39,508 nt of DNA, taken from positions 1-39,508 of the forward strand of contig JAHDGV010000003.1 of assembly GCA_020631655.1 (NCBI GenBank), read 5' to 3'. Every line of letters starts with the position of its first letter. Position 1 is the stretch's first letter. Below the pieces are notes generated by a model. The model worked only from the letters and a program-made list of their open reading frames with translations. It was not told the origin of the DNA and ran no database searches. Shown here in pieces: positions 28,642-38,108 of the stretch. Origin of the DNA: Chloroflexota bacterium. GTDB lineage: Bacteria; Chloroflexota; Anaerolineae; Promineifilales; Promineifilaceae. The translations under genes were made by a program, and so were the position numbers.

Positions 28642-29737
28642 ACAAATCGATGATGATCTTGAGCCGATCTTCGATAGGTAATGCCTTGTCTGGCAGATTG
28701 CTTTCAGGCTTTCCTTTTGGAAGGATGTTCAACCCGCCTAAGATCTCGTTTTGCAGACGGATATTGAGCAGTTGATTTTGAAGATCATGGATTAATAAAC
28801 GGTCTTTTGATGGATCGGGCAAGTCACGAAATAGACTGCGGCCGATCCATTCGATTTGTAGCCGAGCCGAATTTTCGGCCGCATTTGTTAGCAATTCGCG
28901 CTGACTAAAACTGAGACTGTCCAATAACCTCTCACCCCAAATATGGTGATACCTGCGCAACCTCACGTCCAAGCCGCCATATTGCTGAGCCACCGTTAAC
29001 AACTGTTCCGGGGTGCAGACCTCTGCTCCGGTGGCTTCGAACTGCTCAGCGTAACTGTTGAAAGCTTCATGATTCCAGTTGCTTAGGGTTTCAGCTGGCT
29101 CATGGGTAACCAAAACGATGTGGCTTAATTTTCGATAAATTGCAACGGGGGCTGGAAAATTAAATGGGGGGATTTCTGATTTTTCAGTGTCCGCACCTAA
29201 CGAACCAAATGTTTGTGAGGCCAGTGACTGCGCATAAATTTTGATCGGATCATCAGAAGTGTCTTTCAGTTGGGAGCCGGTTAGAGCATTTAGTCGGTCT
29301 AATTGACGAGGGGGTTTGAGTAAGTCGGTTGATATTTGAATCAACTGCTGACCCATCCACCCGTTTAAACTGCGTTGCTCACCTGCAGAGCGAATCATGC
29401 CCAACCAGCCAAGTCGAGACTGCCAGCCGTAACTCTCGATTCGCTCGGCTAATTCGGGATGAAGCATAAAAAAGCGAGCTGCACTTTTTTGATTCAGAAT
29501 AGTGAGTGTCGACTCGCTTGTGGCTAAATCTTGCTCTTGTCGAAAGGTGGCGATTTCATTTCTGATTGACTGAATATCAAATTGATCTGAAACAACCGCT
29601 GTAAAATGGTGCTGCTTACTTTCAGTCTGGGATGGGATATCAAGGGTTCCATGCCAAGCTAAACCAAACAGATAGTCGGCCGCGCATAATCTGGTTAAAA
29701 AGTCATGGAAAACTTGAGGCTTGGCATCAGAAAGCAT
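28589..29737 (-). CDS. Hypothetical protein (382 aa)
   Basis: Uninterrupted ORF from ATG 29737, tightly linked to the downstream GH-like gene; no recognised motif. Confidence 0.6.
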   Translation of the reverse strand: MLSDAKPQVFHDFLTRLCAADYLFGLAWHGTLDIPSQTESKQHHFTAVVSDQFDIQSIRNEIATFRQEQDLATSESTLTILNQKSAARFFMLHPELAERIESYGWQSRLGWLGMIRSAGEQRSLNGWMGQQLIQISTDLLKPPRQLDRLNALTGSQLKDTSDDPIKIYAQSLASQTFGSLGADTEKSEIPPFNFPAPVAIYRKLSHIVLVTHEPAETLSNWNHEAFNSYAEQFEATGAEVCTPEQLLTVAQQYGGLDVRLRRYHHIWGERLLDSLSFSQRELLTNAAENSARLQIEWIGRSLFRDLPDPSKDRLLIHDLQNQLLNIRLQNEILGGLNILPKGKPESNLPDKALPIEDRLKIIIDLFDWWGDFYFAHSRASQN

Positions 29738-29920
29738 TAATATGAGTATAGCGTTGGTTCTGCTCCGTTTCTACCCCATCGAAATGTGAATGAGTATACT
29801 ATTAGTGGATTCACACGATTTGACTGAGGCATCAGAGTTAAACCTGCTCGAATTCATCTAATTCACCACACTTAATAAATTTAAAAGATGGCATCTAGTT
29901 TGTAGTTGCCATTTTGTTTT

Positions 29921-30874
29921 ATGCGAGTACTAGTAACAGGTGCGGCCGGTTTTGCAGGCACACATTTAGTTAGACATTTGAATCAGCTTGGGCAAACGGT
30001 GTATGGGTTGGTCTTGCCGCACGAGTTTGATCCAGAAAAGGAATACATTTTTGAGCCTGTTCTGGGGAATTTACTTGATGCTGAATCGCTAGAGGCGGCC
30101 ATCAAAACCTCAAAAGCAGATGTGATTTACCATTTAGCAGGACAGGCCGATGTGGGGCTGTCGTGGCGTAAACCAGCAATGACCATCATGGTTAACACTG
30201 TGGGGACAGTCAATATTTTAGAGGCGGCCTTAGCAGGCAATGTTGAAACAATTGTGGCGGTGACAACGGCCGAACTTTATGGGCCGCAACCGCGTGAAAA
30301 AATGCCGATTAACGCTCGCAGTCGGCCGAATCCGTGGCATCCGTATGCGGTTAGTAAACTTGCGGCCGGTAGCCTGCTATCAATTTATCAGCGTCGCTAT
30401 ACAGACATGAAAATCATCGAGGCGCGGCCGTTTAACCATATAGGCCCGGGCCAAATGACCGGGTTTGTCGTGCCGGATTTTGCCAGCCAAATGGCCCAGA
30501 TTCGTGCGGAATTGATTCCGCCAAAATTGCTTGTGGGTAATTTAGATGCAGAACGAGATTTTACCGATGTGCGAGACGTGGTGCGTGCCTATGCGCTTTT
30601 GGCCGAAAAGGGGGTTCCGGGCGAAACCTATCACATCTGCTCAGGACAGCCGGTTGCAATTGCTACGATTCTTAATATTTTGGCTGAACTTGCTGAGGTA
30701 AATCTGGAAATTGAATATGATCCAGATCGGATGCGGCCGTCAGACACGCCGGTTTTGTACGGTTCTTTCCACAAGCTCCGCAAAGATACTGGCTGGTCCC
30801 CATCTATACATTTGCGCCAGTCACTGGCTGAAGTGCTGGCCGAGTGGGACGCAAAGGTTCAGGATGGCGCATAA
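29921..30874 (+). CDS. NAD-dependent epimerase/dehydratase, GDP-mannose dehydratase/reductase-like
   Basis: ORF from 29906, ATG 29921 preferred (MRVLVTGAAGFAGTHLVRHL); AELYGP, YAVSKLAAG, ARPFNHIGPGQ, RDFTDVRDVVRAY. Confidence 0.88.
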   Translation: MRVLVTGAAGFAGTHLVRHLNQLGQTVYGLVLPHEFDPEKEYIFEPVLGNLLDAESLEAAIKTSKADVIYHLAGQADVGLSWRKPAMTIMVNTVGTVNILEAALAGNVETIVAVTTAELYGPQPREKMPINARSRPNPWHPYAVSKLAAGSLLSIYQRRYTDMKIIEARPFNHIGPGQMTGFVVPDFASQMAQIRAELIPPKLLVGNLDAERDFTDVRDVVRAYALLAEKGVPGETYHICSGQPVAIATILNILAELAEVNLEIEYDPDRMRPSDTPVLYGSFHKLRKDTGWSPSIHLRQSLAEVLAEWDAKVQDGA

Positions 30875-31676
30875 AAAACGGAAGCGGTTGGATGAGGCGA
30901 TGGCGGAGCGAGGGCTTGTAGAATCTGCAAAACAAGCGGCCGGATTTATCATGGCTCGCGAAGTAAAGGTCAACGGCAAAATCGTAGATCAGGCGGGGAC
31001 CGCAATTAAAGAGGGTGACGAAATATCGATGGTGACTACCATGCCGTGGGTCAGCCGAGGTGGGTACAAATTGGCCGGTGTTTTAGAGCCTTTTGGAATC
31101 GATCCATCCGGCCGTGTATGTGCAGATGTCGGGGCTTGCACTGGCGGCTTTACCGACGTTTTGTTACAGAATGGGGCGACAAAAGTTTATGCATTAGATG
31201 TTGGCTATGGATTGATCGATTGGAAACTGCGCCAAGACGAACGTGTGGTCGTCATGGAGCGGACAAATGTGCGGTACGTTGAGGCATTAGATGAGCCGGT
31301 CAGCCTTGTCGTAATCGATGTATCCTTTATTTCACTTAAAATTATTTTGCCTGCCATCCGAAAGTGGTTACATTCTACGCTTGAAACCAACGCTGAAGTT
31401 GTGGCTTTAATCAAACCACAATTCGAAGCGGCCCGCGATCAAGTGGGCAAAGGTGGTATTGTGCGGGATGATGCTGTGCGCGAAGAAATTGTGGTAGACG
31501 TGCTTGAATGGCTCCATGACAATAATTGGGTCATTCATAACTTGGCTCAATCTTCGATTAGAGGAACTGAAGGCAACATTGAATTTTTGGTTCATATCTC
31601 TCCCCTAAACACCGCTAGTGATAAAAACAAAACAATTAAAGATGCTCAACAGTGGTATCGTGACATAGATGGCTAA
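30864..31676 (+). CDS. tlyA: TlyA-family rRNA 2'-O-methyltransferase
   Basis: ORF from 30711; ATG 30864 (MAHKKRKRLDEAMAERGLVESAKQAAGFIMAREVKVNG, S4-like) preferred; SRGGYKLAGVLEPF, CADVGACTGGFTDVLLQNGATKVYALDVGYG. Confidence 0.9.
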   Translation: MAHKKRKRLDEAMAERGLVESAKQAAGFIMAREVKVNGKIVDQAGTAIKEGDEISMVTTMPWVSRGGYKLAGVLEPFGIDPSGRVCADVGACTGGFTDVLLQNGATKVYALDVGYGLIDWKLRQDERVVVMERTNVRYVEALDEPVSLVVIDVSFISLKIILPAIRKWLHSTLETNAEVVALIKPQFEAARDQVGKGGIVRDDAVREEIVVDVLEWLHDNNWVIHNLAQSSIRGTEGNIEFLVHISPLNTASDKNKTIKDAQQWYRDIDG

Positions 31677-31737
31677 AATCTAAGCAGATTTAAACGGCGA
31701 GATTCAACCAGCATCATGTATACTATTCAGGCGTCGT

Positions 31738-31748
31738 CATGGTATAAT
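31738..31748 (+). promoter_or_regulatory. Candidate extended -10 promoter upstream of the histidine kinase
   Basis: TGGTATAAT (TGn-TATAAT; TATAAT 31743-31748) in a 185-nt intergenic region; no convincing -35. Confidence 0.45.
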
Positions 31749-31861
31749 GACGCCAAGGGCCGTTTGTGAAAAGCTATTACCGGGAAAGTTTATGCACTTG
31801 AGGGTAAAAGTATATACGGGTAGGACTACGACGATAAGCCCGTTCCGACTATTGAATAACC

Positions 31862-33160
31862 ATGGAAGCACAAGTTACTAATTTGGATATTGCCAGACAA
31901 GAAATGCTTGTAAACAAGCTACGAGCAGTTCTCGGCCGGATGGAGATCGCCACGATGCTCTCATCCGAGGCGATGGTGTGGGCCGACGAACGCGGTGTCG
32001 TTCAGTGGTGTAATAGCGCATTTGAGGACCTAATCAATACCCCACGGTATGAAATTTTAGGGGCCGATTTAGTTGATCTACTGCGACTGTACAAAGACAA
32101 AAAAATGGTTCGGGGGATCGATCATCCCGTTAATTCAGCCTTGCAGACTAAATCTCACAAAATTGAGCAGTATGTTTGCCAGCTAGGCGAGACACGTACC
32201 CATCTAGAAATTGCGCAAGCGCCCACAATTGATGCGAACGAGCAGACCAATGTGGTTCTCGTGTTGCGTGAGGTAAACAAATCATCACCGATGAATTTGC
32301 CTAAAGACCTGCTAGAAACGGCCGTGACTGATCGCCTAAAAACCCTAACGTATGAAAAGATGGAGCTAGAGCGTAAAGTTGAAAGCCTGAGCCAAGAGCT
32401 TGAAGAACAGCGTTTTAAGGCGATGGACACGATGGAATCGGGTTATCGAGCTAAAAGCGCATTTCTTGCCAACATGACCCATGAGTTCCGCACACCGATT
32501 AGCGCGATCATGGGATATGCGGACATTTTGACCCGTGAAGTTAAAAGCATGGGGCACAATGACTGGGCCAGAGATCTGTCTGAAATTCGCAAAGCATCGA
32601 GTCAACTGTTTTTCATGATCAGCCAACTACTCGATATGGCCGCCATCGAAGAAGATAAATCTGCTTTAAATCTGAACGAAGTTGAAGTGTCTTCATTGAT
32701 TCGGGAAGTGAAATCGGCCGTGCTGGAAGACATAGCCGAGCAAAACAACTCGCTTGAAGTAAACATCGCTCCAGAAGTTGATGTGATGCTGACCGATGTA
32801 GCGAAGCTCCGCAAAATCTTGGTGCATCTGCTCGATAATGCCTCGAAATTTACGATTAGTGGCTTGGTTAAACTGGATGTGACCGAAGTTGAACGAGACT
32901 CAGAAACCTGTATTCGCTTTATTGTTTCTGATACCGGTGCTGGGATGAGTCCGCGACAAATGGAACACATCTTTGATCCATTTACACAAGTAGATGAGTC
33001 GCTAACTCGCTCGTTTGAAGGGACCGGTCTTGGGCTTTATATTTCGAGCCAGTTTGTCGAGAAAATGGGCGGCACAATCTCGGTTGTAAGAAGCGAACCG
33101 GGTGTAGGCACTGAGTTTGAAGTTGTGGTTCCTAAAGTGATTGAACTTCCTGAAGAATAG
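31862..33160 (+). CDS. PAS-domain sensor histidine kinase
   Basis: MVWADERGVVQWCNSAFEDLI (PAS), KSAFLANMTHEFRTPISAIMGYADIL (HisKA), LVHLLDNASKFT, VSDTGAGM, FEGTGLGLYIS (HATPase). Confidence 0.93.
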   Translation: MEAQVTNLDIARQEMLVNKLRAVLGRMEIATMLSSEAMVWADERGVVQWCNSAFEDLINTPRYEILGADLVDLLRLYKDKKMVRGIDHPVNSALQTKSHKIEQYVCQLGETRTHLEIAQAPTIDANEQTNVVLVLREVNKSSPMNLPKDLLETAVTDRLKTLTYEKMELERKVESLSQELEEQRFKAMDTMESGYRAKSAFLANMTHEFRTPISAIMGYADILTREVKSMGHNDWARDLSEIRKASSQLFFMISQLLDMAAIEEDKSALNLNEVEVSSLIREVKSAVLEDIAEQNNSLEVNIAPEVDVMLTDVAKLRKILVHLLDNASKFTISGLVKLDVTEVERDSETCIRFIVSDTGAGMSPRQMEHIFDPFTQVDESLTRSFEGTGLGLYISSQFVEKMGGTISVVRSEPGVGTEFEVVVPKVIELPEE

Positions 33161-33223
33161 GCTTCCCACAAAAGCGTTATATTTGCGCGTCGTCCTTGTG
33201 GCGAAAAGGATAGGGGTTTAGCG

Positions 33224-33251
33224 CTAGATTCTCGCCCTCGCGGGAATGACG
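33224..33251. repeat. CGTCATTCCCGCG...GGGAATCTAG-type small dispersed repeat
   Basis: CTAGATTCTCGCCCTCGCGGGAATGACG; stem ATTCTCGC/GCGGGAAT; followed by hairpin ACGTTTT-CCG-AAAACGT (33249-33265). Confidence 0.6.
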
Positions 33252-33268
33252 TTTTCCGAAAACGTAGA

Positions 33269-36200
33269 TTACTTGTCCTCTACCTCTAGCTGGGTCAACA
33301 TCACGACAAACACATTTTGATCTAGCCTGTTGTAAAGCGAAGCGGGAGCCTCGGCCCAGACCATAATTTGCTCTGCATCATCTGAGCCAGACGGTTCAGA
33401 CACCATCAAAAATCCCCAAATTTCCTGCCCTGAACTTTTGACATAGCTGAAATCCCGGCGCGCCCAAATACGATCGTTAATCGCAATTCTAAACGTGGCT
33501 GTTTCTTCGTACCCCAATGCACCGTCAGCCGCCGCATTGGCCAAGCTGTTAATTCGTTCTGTAGCCGGTTGATCTGACACAGCGCTTGAATTAAACGCGA
33601 TAAACACCTTGTCGTCCCAGTTGGCGCTAAACCGTTGCCATGCCCCTTTGTCATCCTGCTCAAAATCGGCCGGATTGGGAACCGCAATCTTTTCAAGATC
33701 AACAACCGGCCACTTGGCTGGGAACAAACCTACCCCAACCGGCCGGTAATTCCACGACGCCACAAGCCTGCGGCTGGTTTCAATCAGTTCTGCCTCACTT
33801 TCACGCAACCCATCAACGTCAATCAGAATCCCTTCATCTTCGATCACAAAGGTGTAAAACAGACCGGTGTGTTCAATGCCGTCAGGGTCGGTGTAGCCGT
33901 AGGCGGTTTCAATTGCCGGTTGCCCCGCGATCTCCAACGGCTCTTCGTACAGCACGTCAACTCCGGGATAGGTGTTTAACGCTTGTGCTTGAATATCTTG
34001 AGCGCTTAGTCCGGCCGACTGATCGAAAATGGTAACTTGGAACAGGGTGTCTCCGGCTTGATCGCTGGTGAACAGGACGGGGCCGCGCCAGTCGGGGGAA
34101 TACCAATCGGCCGGATAGGCAAACTGAAAGCCGGTATACGGGTCAAGAAATGTGCGTGTGGTTGGCTCAGTTTGGCTAACCGCTACATCGATTAATTCGC
34201 GATTTTTGCCGCCAGCTTGGTTTAAAGCTTCAAACCCGATTTTATAAGCGCCATCTGGCAACGGTCGCCAATCGTAGGTCAGTTGCGAATTTCCGTTTAG
34301 CGTGAGCGGCACACCGGGAACCGGCTCGATCCCATCATCAGTTAGAATCCAATCATACGGGGTGAAGGTGTCGCCCGGCTGAGCCGAAATCTCGTACGGC
34401 GTCCCCTCGGCCGTGAAGGCCCAAGCCTGTATTGATGCGCGTACATCTGTGTTAAACACAAGGCTTGCTTCCGATTGCTCACCCGTTGCCGCGCTGGTTA
34501 AAACTCCGCTGGCCGTACGCTGATCTCCACTTCCATCAGGCGTTGTGGCCCACAGGATCACAAATTGCCCTTGCCCCGCATCATCTTTTAAGAACGTGAC
34601 GCGAGTGTCCCAAATAAAGAAATCTTCGTGCAGGCCGTCTTGCCATTTAAAAATTTCGTTGCCGTCAACCAGCCGCTGTGGTTCTGGGATGAGGGGATCA
34701 ACTTCGAGCAATTTGGTGCGCTCAACCCCATCTGCCCCAATTTCGGCTTGGCTCACCAGCAGATTAACGCCTGAGATGCCAAGTCCGCTTACCTGAAAAC
34801 CGAGCCAAAGCGGGTTGTTTTGCCCAAAACTTTGTGGGATCGGTTCACCCGCTTCGTCAGTTGGGGCGGTTTCTTGAAAGATGGTGACCTGTGGTGGTGA
34901 AACTCGCTCCTGAGAAATGGCATGATACCGATTGAGGAAGCGCTCCCAACTGGGAATGGCTGTTTCGTTGGCGTAGCTACGGTCAAGATTGGTGGCTGTG
35001 CTGGGGAAGTAGAGTGAGATGCCTGATGCATTCGGTAATCCCCGGCCGGATGCGTTGAGCAACACGGCCGCATCCACCGCTTGAGACACATTTTGGGCCA
35101 GCTCACTAATCTCTGGTTTGGGGCTTTGATTTTCTAAAATCGTGGCAAAATGATTGAGATCAATCGCCCCAAACCGCTCAGCATTTAGTCCATACGCTTT
35201 AGCATAGATCTCTGTTCCGGCCCGGGAGGGTGCAACCAAACTTGCGGCCAGATTCATATCTGTTTCAAGCTCAGCCGTCAGGTTGCCCAGCGCCTGCGTC
35301 ACCCCATCAATTTGCTCTAAATCGATGGCGGCCATCGTCACAAACTCGGCCGGGGCTTCGGTTGAGTAGTAGTCGATAAACGCTTCGGTGGCGAGTTGAG
35401 CCGCCATCTTGCCATCGGCATTGGGGTTTTGCGCCAGTTGGTTGAGCCAAGCGGTGTAGGGCCAGCCTGCGGCCGGGGTTAGCTCTTCAGAGGCGGCGGC
35501 CGCCTGAGCATACGGAACCAAACTTTGATACACATCTAGCTGACCCATGAGACAGGCATCAAAGCCGATCATGTCGAATTTAAAGTCGGTTTTGTCCCGT
35601 ATTCCGGCCGCTAGTCCTCGCTCTAGCTCATCAAGCGTGAGTTGATCCCCATCGGTGTCGTCTTCAGCGATGCCGGACCAGCCAACGCCGTGATCCCAGA
35701 CTACAAGTGATGTACGGTTGGCCGGATAGGTCGCCAATCCCCACTGGATAAAGTCGGCCAGCACCGAAGGGTCACCCATGTTCAGCTCGCCAATCTCAGC
35801 CACAATTTCGCTGTTGATCGTTTGATCATCATCGTCCGGCCGGATGACGTAGCGGCGGGTGTCGCTCCACGGCTTGCCGGCCGCGCGATCCCACTGGACG
35901 ATGACTTGTACGTTATCGCCTAGCTCGGCCGCTTCCATTTGGTTCATGTTAAACACAGATGCGGCATCAAGACTGTTGTCGGCCGCCATGTAGACCAAAA
36001 CGGTCCAATCTGGCAGATTGGGGTCGATGGTGGCTGTTGCTGTAGGGATTTCGACTGTAGGGGTTTGGGTCGCCGCTAAAACCGGTGTGAGGGTTGGCCC
36101 TTCAGGGGCTATCGCTTGGCTGGCTTGAGTCGGCATTTCGGCCGGATCTGAATCTGGGGTGGCAAATGGGTTTTGAAAGCCGGTGCAGGCGGCTACCATA

Positions 36201-36286
36201 AAGCAAGCCATCCATAAAAAGGTTATGTTTAACTTGTTTCTTAATCGAAAAAGGTTCTTTTTAAATTGCAGATTCATGAGCCTCAT
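33269..36286 (-). CDS. Clostripain-family (C11) cysteine peptidase lipoprotein with long C-terminal extension
   Basis: Lipobox-like MVAACTGF; WTVLVYMAADNSLDAASVFNMNQME, TSLVVWDHGVGWSG, FDMIGFDACLMGQLDVYQSL, AAASEELTPAAGWPY. Confidence 0.88.
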   Translation of the reverse strand: MRLMNLQFKKNLFRLRNKLNITFLWMACFMVAACTGFQNPFATPDSDPAEMPTQASQAIAPEGPTLTPVLAATQTPTVEIPTATATIDPNLPDWTVLVYMAADNSLDAASVFNMNQMEAAELGDNVQVIVQWDRAAGKPWSDTRRYVIRPDDDDQTINSEIVAEIGELNMGDPSVLADFIQWGLATYPANRTSLVVWDHGVGWSGIAEDDTDGDQLTLDELERGLAAGIRDKTDFKFDMIGFDACLMGQLDVYQSLVPYAQAAAASEELTPAAGWPYTAWLNQLAQNPNADGKMAAQLATEAFIDYYSTEAPAEFVTMAAIDLEQIDGVTQALGNLTAELETDMNLAASLVAPSRAGTEIYAKAYGLNAERFGAIDLNHFATILENQSPKPEISELAQNVSQAVDAAVLLNASGRGLPNASGISLYFPSTATNLDRSYANETAIPSWERFLNRYHAISQERVSPPQVTIFQETAPTDEAGEPIPQSFGQNNPLWLGFQVSGLGISGVNLLVSQAEIGADGVERTKLLEVDPLIPEPQRLVDGNEIFKWQDGLHEDFFIWDTRVTFLKDDAGQGQFVILWATTPDGSGDQRTASGVLTSAATGEQSEASLVFNTDVRASIQAWAFTAEGTPYEISAQPGDTFTPYDWILTDDGIEPVPGVPLTLNGNSQLTYDWRPLPDGAYKIGFEALNQAGGKNRELIDVAVSQTEPTTRTFLDPYTGFQFAYPADWYSPDWRGPVLFTSDQAGDTLFQVTIFDQSAGLSAQDIQAQALNTYPGVDVLYEEPLEIAGQPAIETAYGYTDPDGIEHTGLFYTFVIEDEGILIDVDGLRESEAELIETSRRLVASWNYRPVGVGLFPAKWPVVDLEKIAVPNPADFEQDDKGAWQRFSANWDDKVFIAFNSSAVSDQPATERINSLANAAADGALGYEETATFRIAINDRIWARRDFSYVKSSGQEIWGFLMVSEPSGSDDAEQIMVWAEAPASLYNRLDQNVFVVMLTQLEVEDK

Positions 36287-36457
36287 TTTTACACTTTATG
36301 TCACGTAGCACCTGTTTTTATCAAGCGTTTGTGTTTTGCGCCAATCTTTTGCGTGGATTCTTCTTTGTTTGAGGTTTTCTGGTAAAATCTGGCACCCCAT
36401 TACGAATAAAATAATCGCACCAAGTATGTGGTGCAAAACGTAGAAACGAGGTTTTGA

Positions 36458-37984
36458 ATGACAAATCCGGTAGCACTCATCATTATGGATGGCTGGGGCA
36501 TGCGTGACGCAGAAGAAGGAAATGCGGTCAAGCAAGCAAATACCCCCAATGTAGATAAATGGACGGCCGAACACGAACGCTCGGTCTTAGACGCTTCCGG
36601 TGAAGAAGTGGGGCTCCCGGCCGGGCAGATGGGGAATTCTGAGGTGGGGCATCTTAATTTGGGGGCAGGCCGCATCATCTATCAAGACATTACCCGCATT
36701 GACAAAGCGATTCGGGAAGACCAACTGATTAACAATGAGGAGTTACGCGCCGCGTTCTCATTGGCCAGCAACGGGCTAAACCGGCTCCACCTGATCGGGT
36801 TGCAGGGTTCTGGTGGGGTGCATAGCCATGAGCGGCACATGTTCTCGATTTTAGAACTGGCGAAAAAGTGGGGGGCAATTAATCCGATCATTCATGTGAT
36901 TACCGACGGCCGTGATACACCGCCTGAAAGCGGGGCTGAGTTTGTGGCTGGATTAGAGTCAAAAATAAGCGATTTAGGCATCGGCCGGATTGCAACGATC
37001 AGCGGCCGGTATTATGCGATGGATCGGGACAAACGCTGGGAGCGTACTCAGTTGGCCTATGACGCGATTGTGAATCAAACCGCTCCTGAAACATTTGCAT
37101 CAGCATCAGATGCTCTAAAAGCGAGCTATGCGGCCGATATCACCGATGAGTTCGTGAAACCGGCCATTATCGAAGGGCACAGCGACTGCACGGTTAAAGC
37201 TGGGGACGTTCTGCTGTTTTTCAATTTTCGGGCAGATCGGATGCGCCAAATTGTCCGGCCGTTTGTTGTGCCAAGCTTTGATGGGTTTGAGTTTGAACCG
37301 GTTGATGACTTGATGGTCCTCTCTATGACCAAATATGCGGATGACCTGCCAACGCGGGTCATGTTCCCAGATCAAACGATCAAGATGACTTTGGCTGAGA
37401 CGATTAGCAAAGCGGGTAAAACCCAGCTACATGCGGCCGAAACAGAGAAATATCCACACGTTACTTTCTTTTTCAACGGCGGTGAGGAAACGCCTTTTGA
37501 CGGGGAAACCCGCATCATTGCAGATTCACCAAAGGTTGCAACCTACGACCTAAAACCTGAAATGTCTGCTTATGAGCTGACCGATAAGGTTGTGGCACAC
37601 ATCGAAGGGGAGAAGCCCGGCTTTGTGCTGGTGAACTTTGCCAACCCTGACATGGTGGGACACACCGGTTCGATTGAAGCGGCGATTAAAGCGGTTGAAA
37701 CGGTGGATGAGTGTGTGGGCAAGGTGGTTGATGCGATTTTGGCTCAGGGGGGATCAGCCTTGGTCACGGCCGATCACGGCAACTGTGAGCGGATGGTTGA
37801 AATTTTGACCGGCGAACCGCACACCTATCACACAACCAATCCGGTGAACTGTTTGGCCATTAGCAACGATTATATTTTACTCCGGCCTCGCGGCATTTTG
37901 GCCGATGTGGCTCCCACAGTTTTAGGCTTGATGGGGATCGATCAACCGGCCGAAATGACGGGGGAGAGTTTGTTGGTAAGCTGA
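36458..37984 (+). CDS. gpmI: 2,3-bisphosphoglycerate-independent phosphoglycerate mutase
   Basis: ALIIMDGWGMRDAEEGNAV, LPAGQMGNSEVGHLNLGAGRIIYQDITRI, VHSHERHMF, ITDGRDTPPESG, NFANPDMVGHTG, VTADHGNCE. Confidence 0.97.
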   Translation: MTNPVALIIMDGWGMRDAEEGNAVKQANTPNVDKWTAEHERSVLDASGEEVGLPAGQMGNSEVGHLNLGAGRIIYQDITRIDKAIREDQLINNEELRAAFSLASNGLNRLHLIGLQGSGGVHSHERHMFSILELAKKWGAINPIIHVITDGRDTPPESGAEFVAGLESKISDLGIGRIATISGRYYAMDRDKRWERTQLAYDAIVNQTAPETFASASDALKASYAADITDEFVKPAIIEGHSDCTVKAGDVLLFFNFRADRMRQIVRPFVVPSFDGFEFEPVDDLMVLSMTKYADDLPTRVMFPDQTIKMTLAETISKAGKTQLHAAETEKYPHVTFFFNGGEETPFDGETRIIADSPKVATYDLKPEMSAYELTDKVVAHIEGEKPGFVLVNFANPDMVGHTGSIEAAIKAVETVDECVGKVVDAILAQGGSALVTADHGNCERMVEILTGEPHTYHTTNPVNCLAISNDYILLRPRGILADVAPTVLGLMGIDQPAEMTGESLLVS

Positions 37985-38100
37985 TCAGCCTAATCAGCAC
38001 ACTCGCGTCGCTCGTTTTCAGCCAATCAGCTAATTAAGCCTAATGCTGACAGTGAGCGAAGCGAACGAGCTGATTAAGCTGAAATGCTGATAAAGCTAAA
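37985..38100. repeat. Intergenic GCTGATTAAGCTGA / GAGCGAAGCGAACGAG repeat element
   Basis: TCGCTCGTTTTCAGC... versus ...GCGAACGAGCTGATTAAGCTGAAA; shares AGCGAAGCG and GCTGATAAA monomers with the 13476-13560 element. Confidence 0.55.
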
Positions 38101-38108
38101 AATCTCTT

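Noticed and set aside
7321-29737. A 22-kb block with all genes on the minus strand as a single giant operon or island
   Set aside because: Contains several strong internal terminators and unrelated housekeeping genes (secA, prs); co-orientation alone is not evidence for an island.
36369-36390. TTGAGG...TAAAAT as a sigma-70 promoter for gpmI
   Set aside because: Spacing between the hexamers is only about 8 bp, incompatible with a standard -35/-10 pair.
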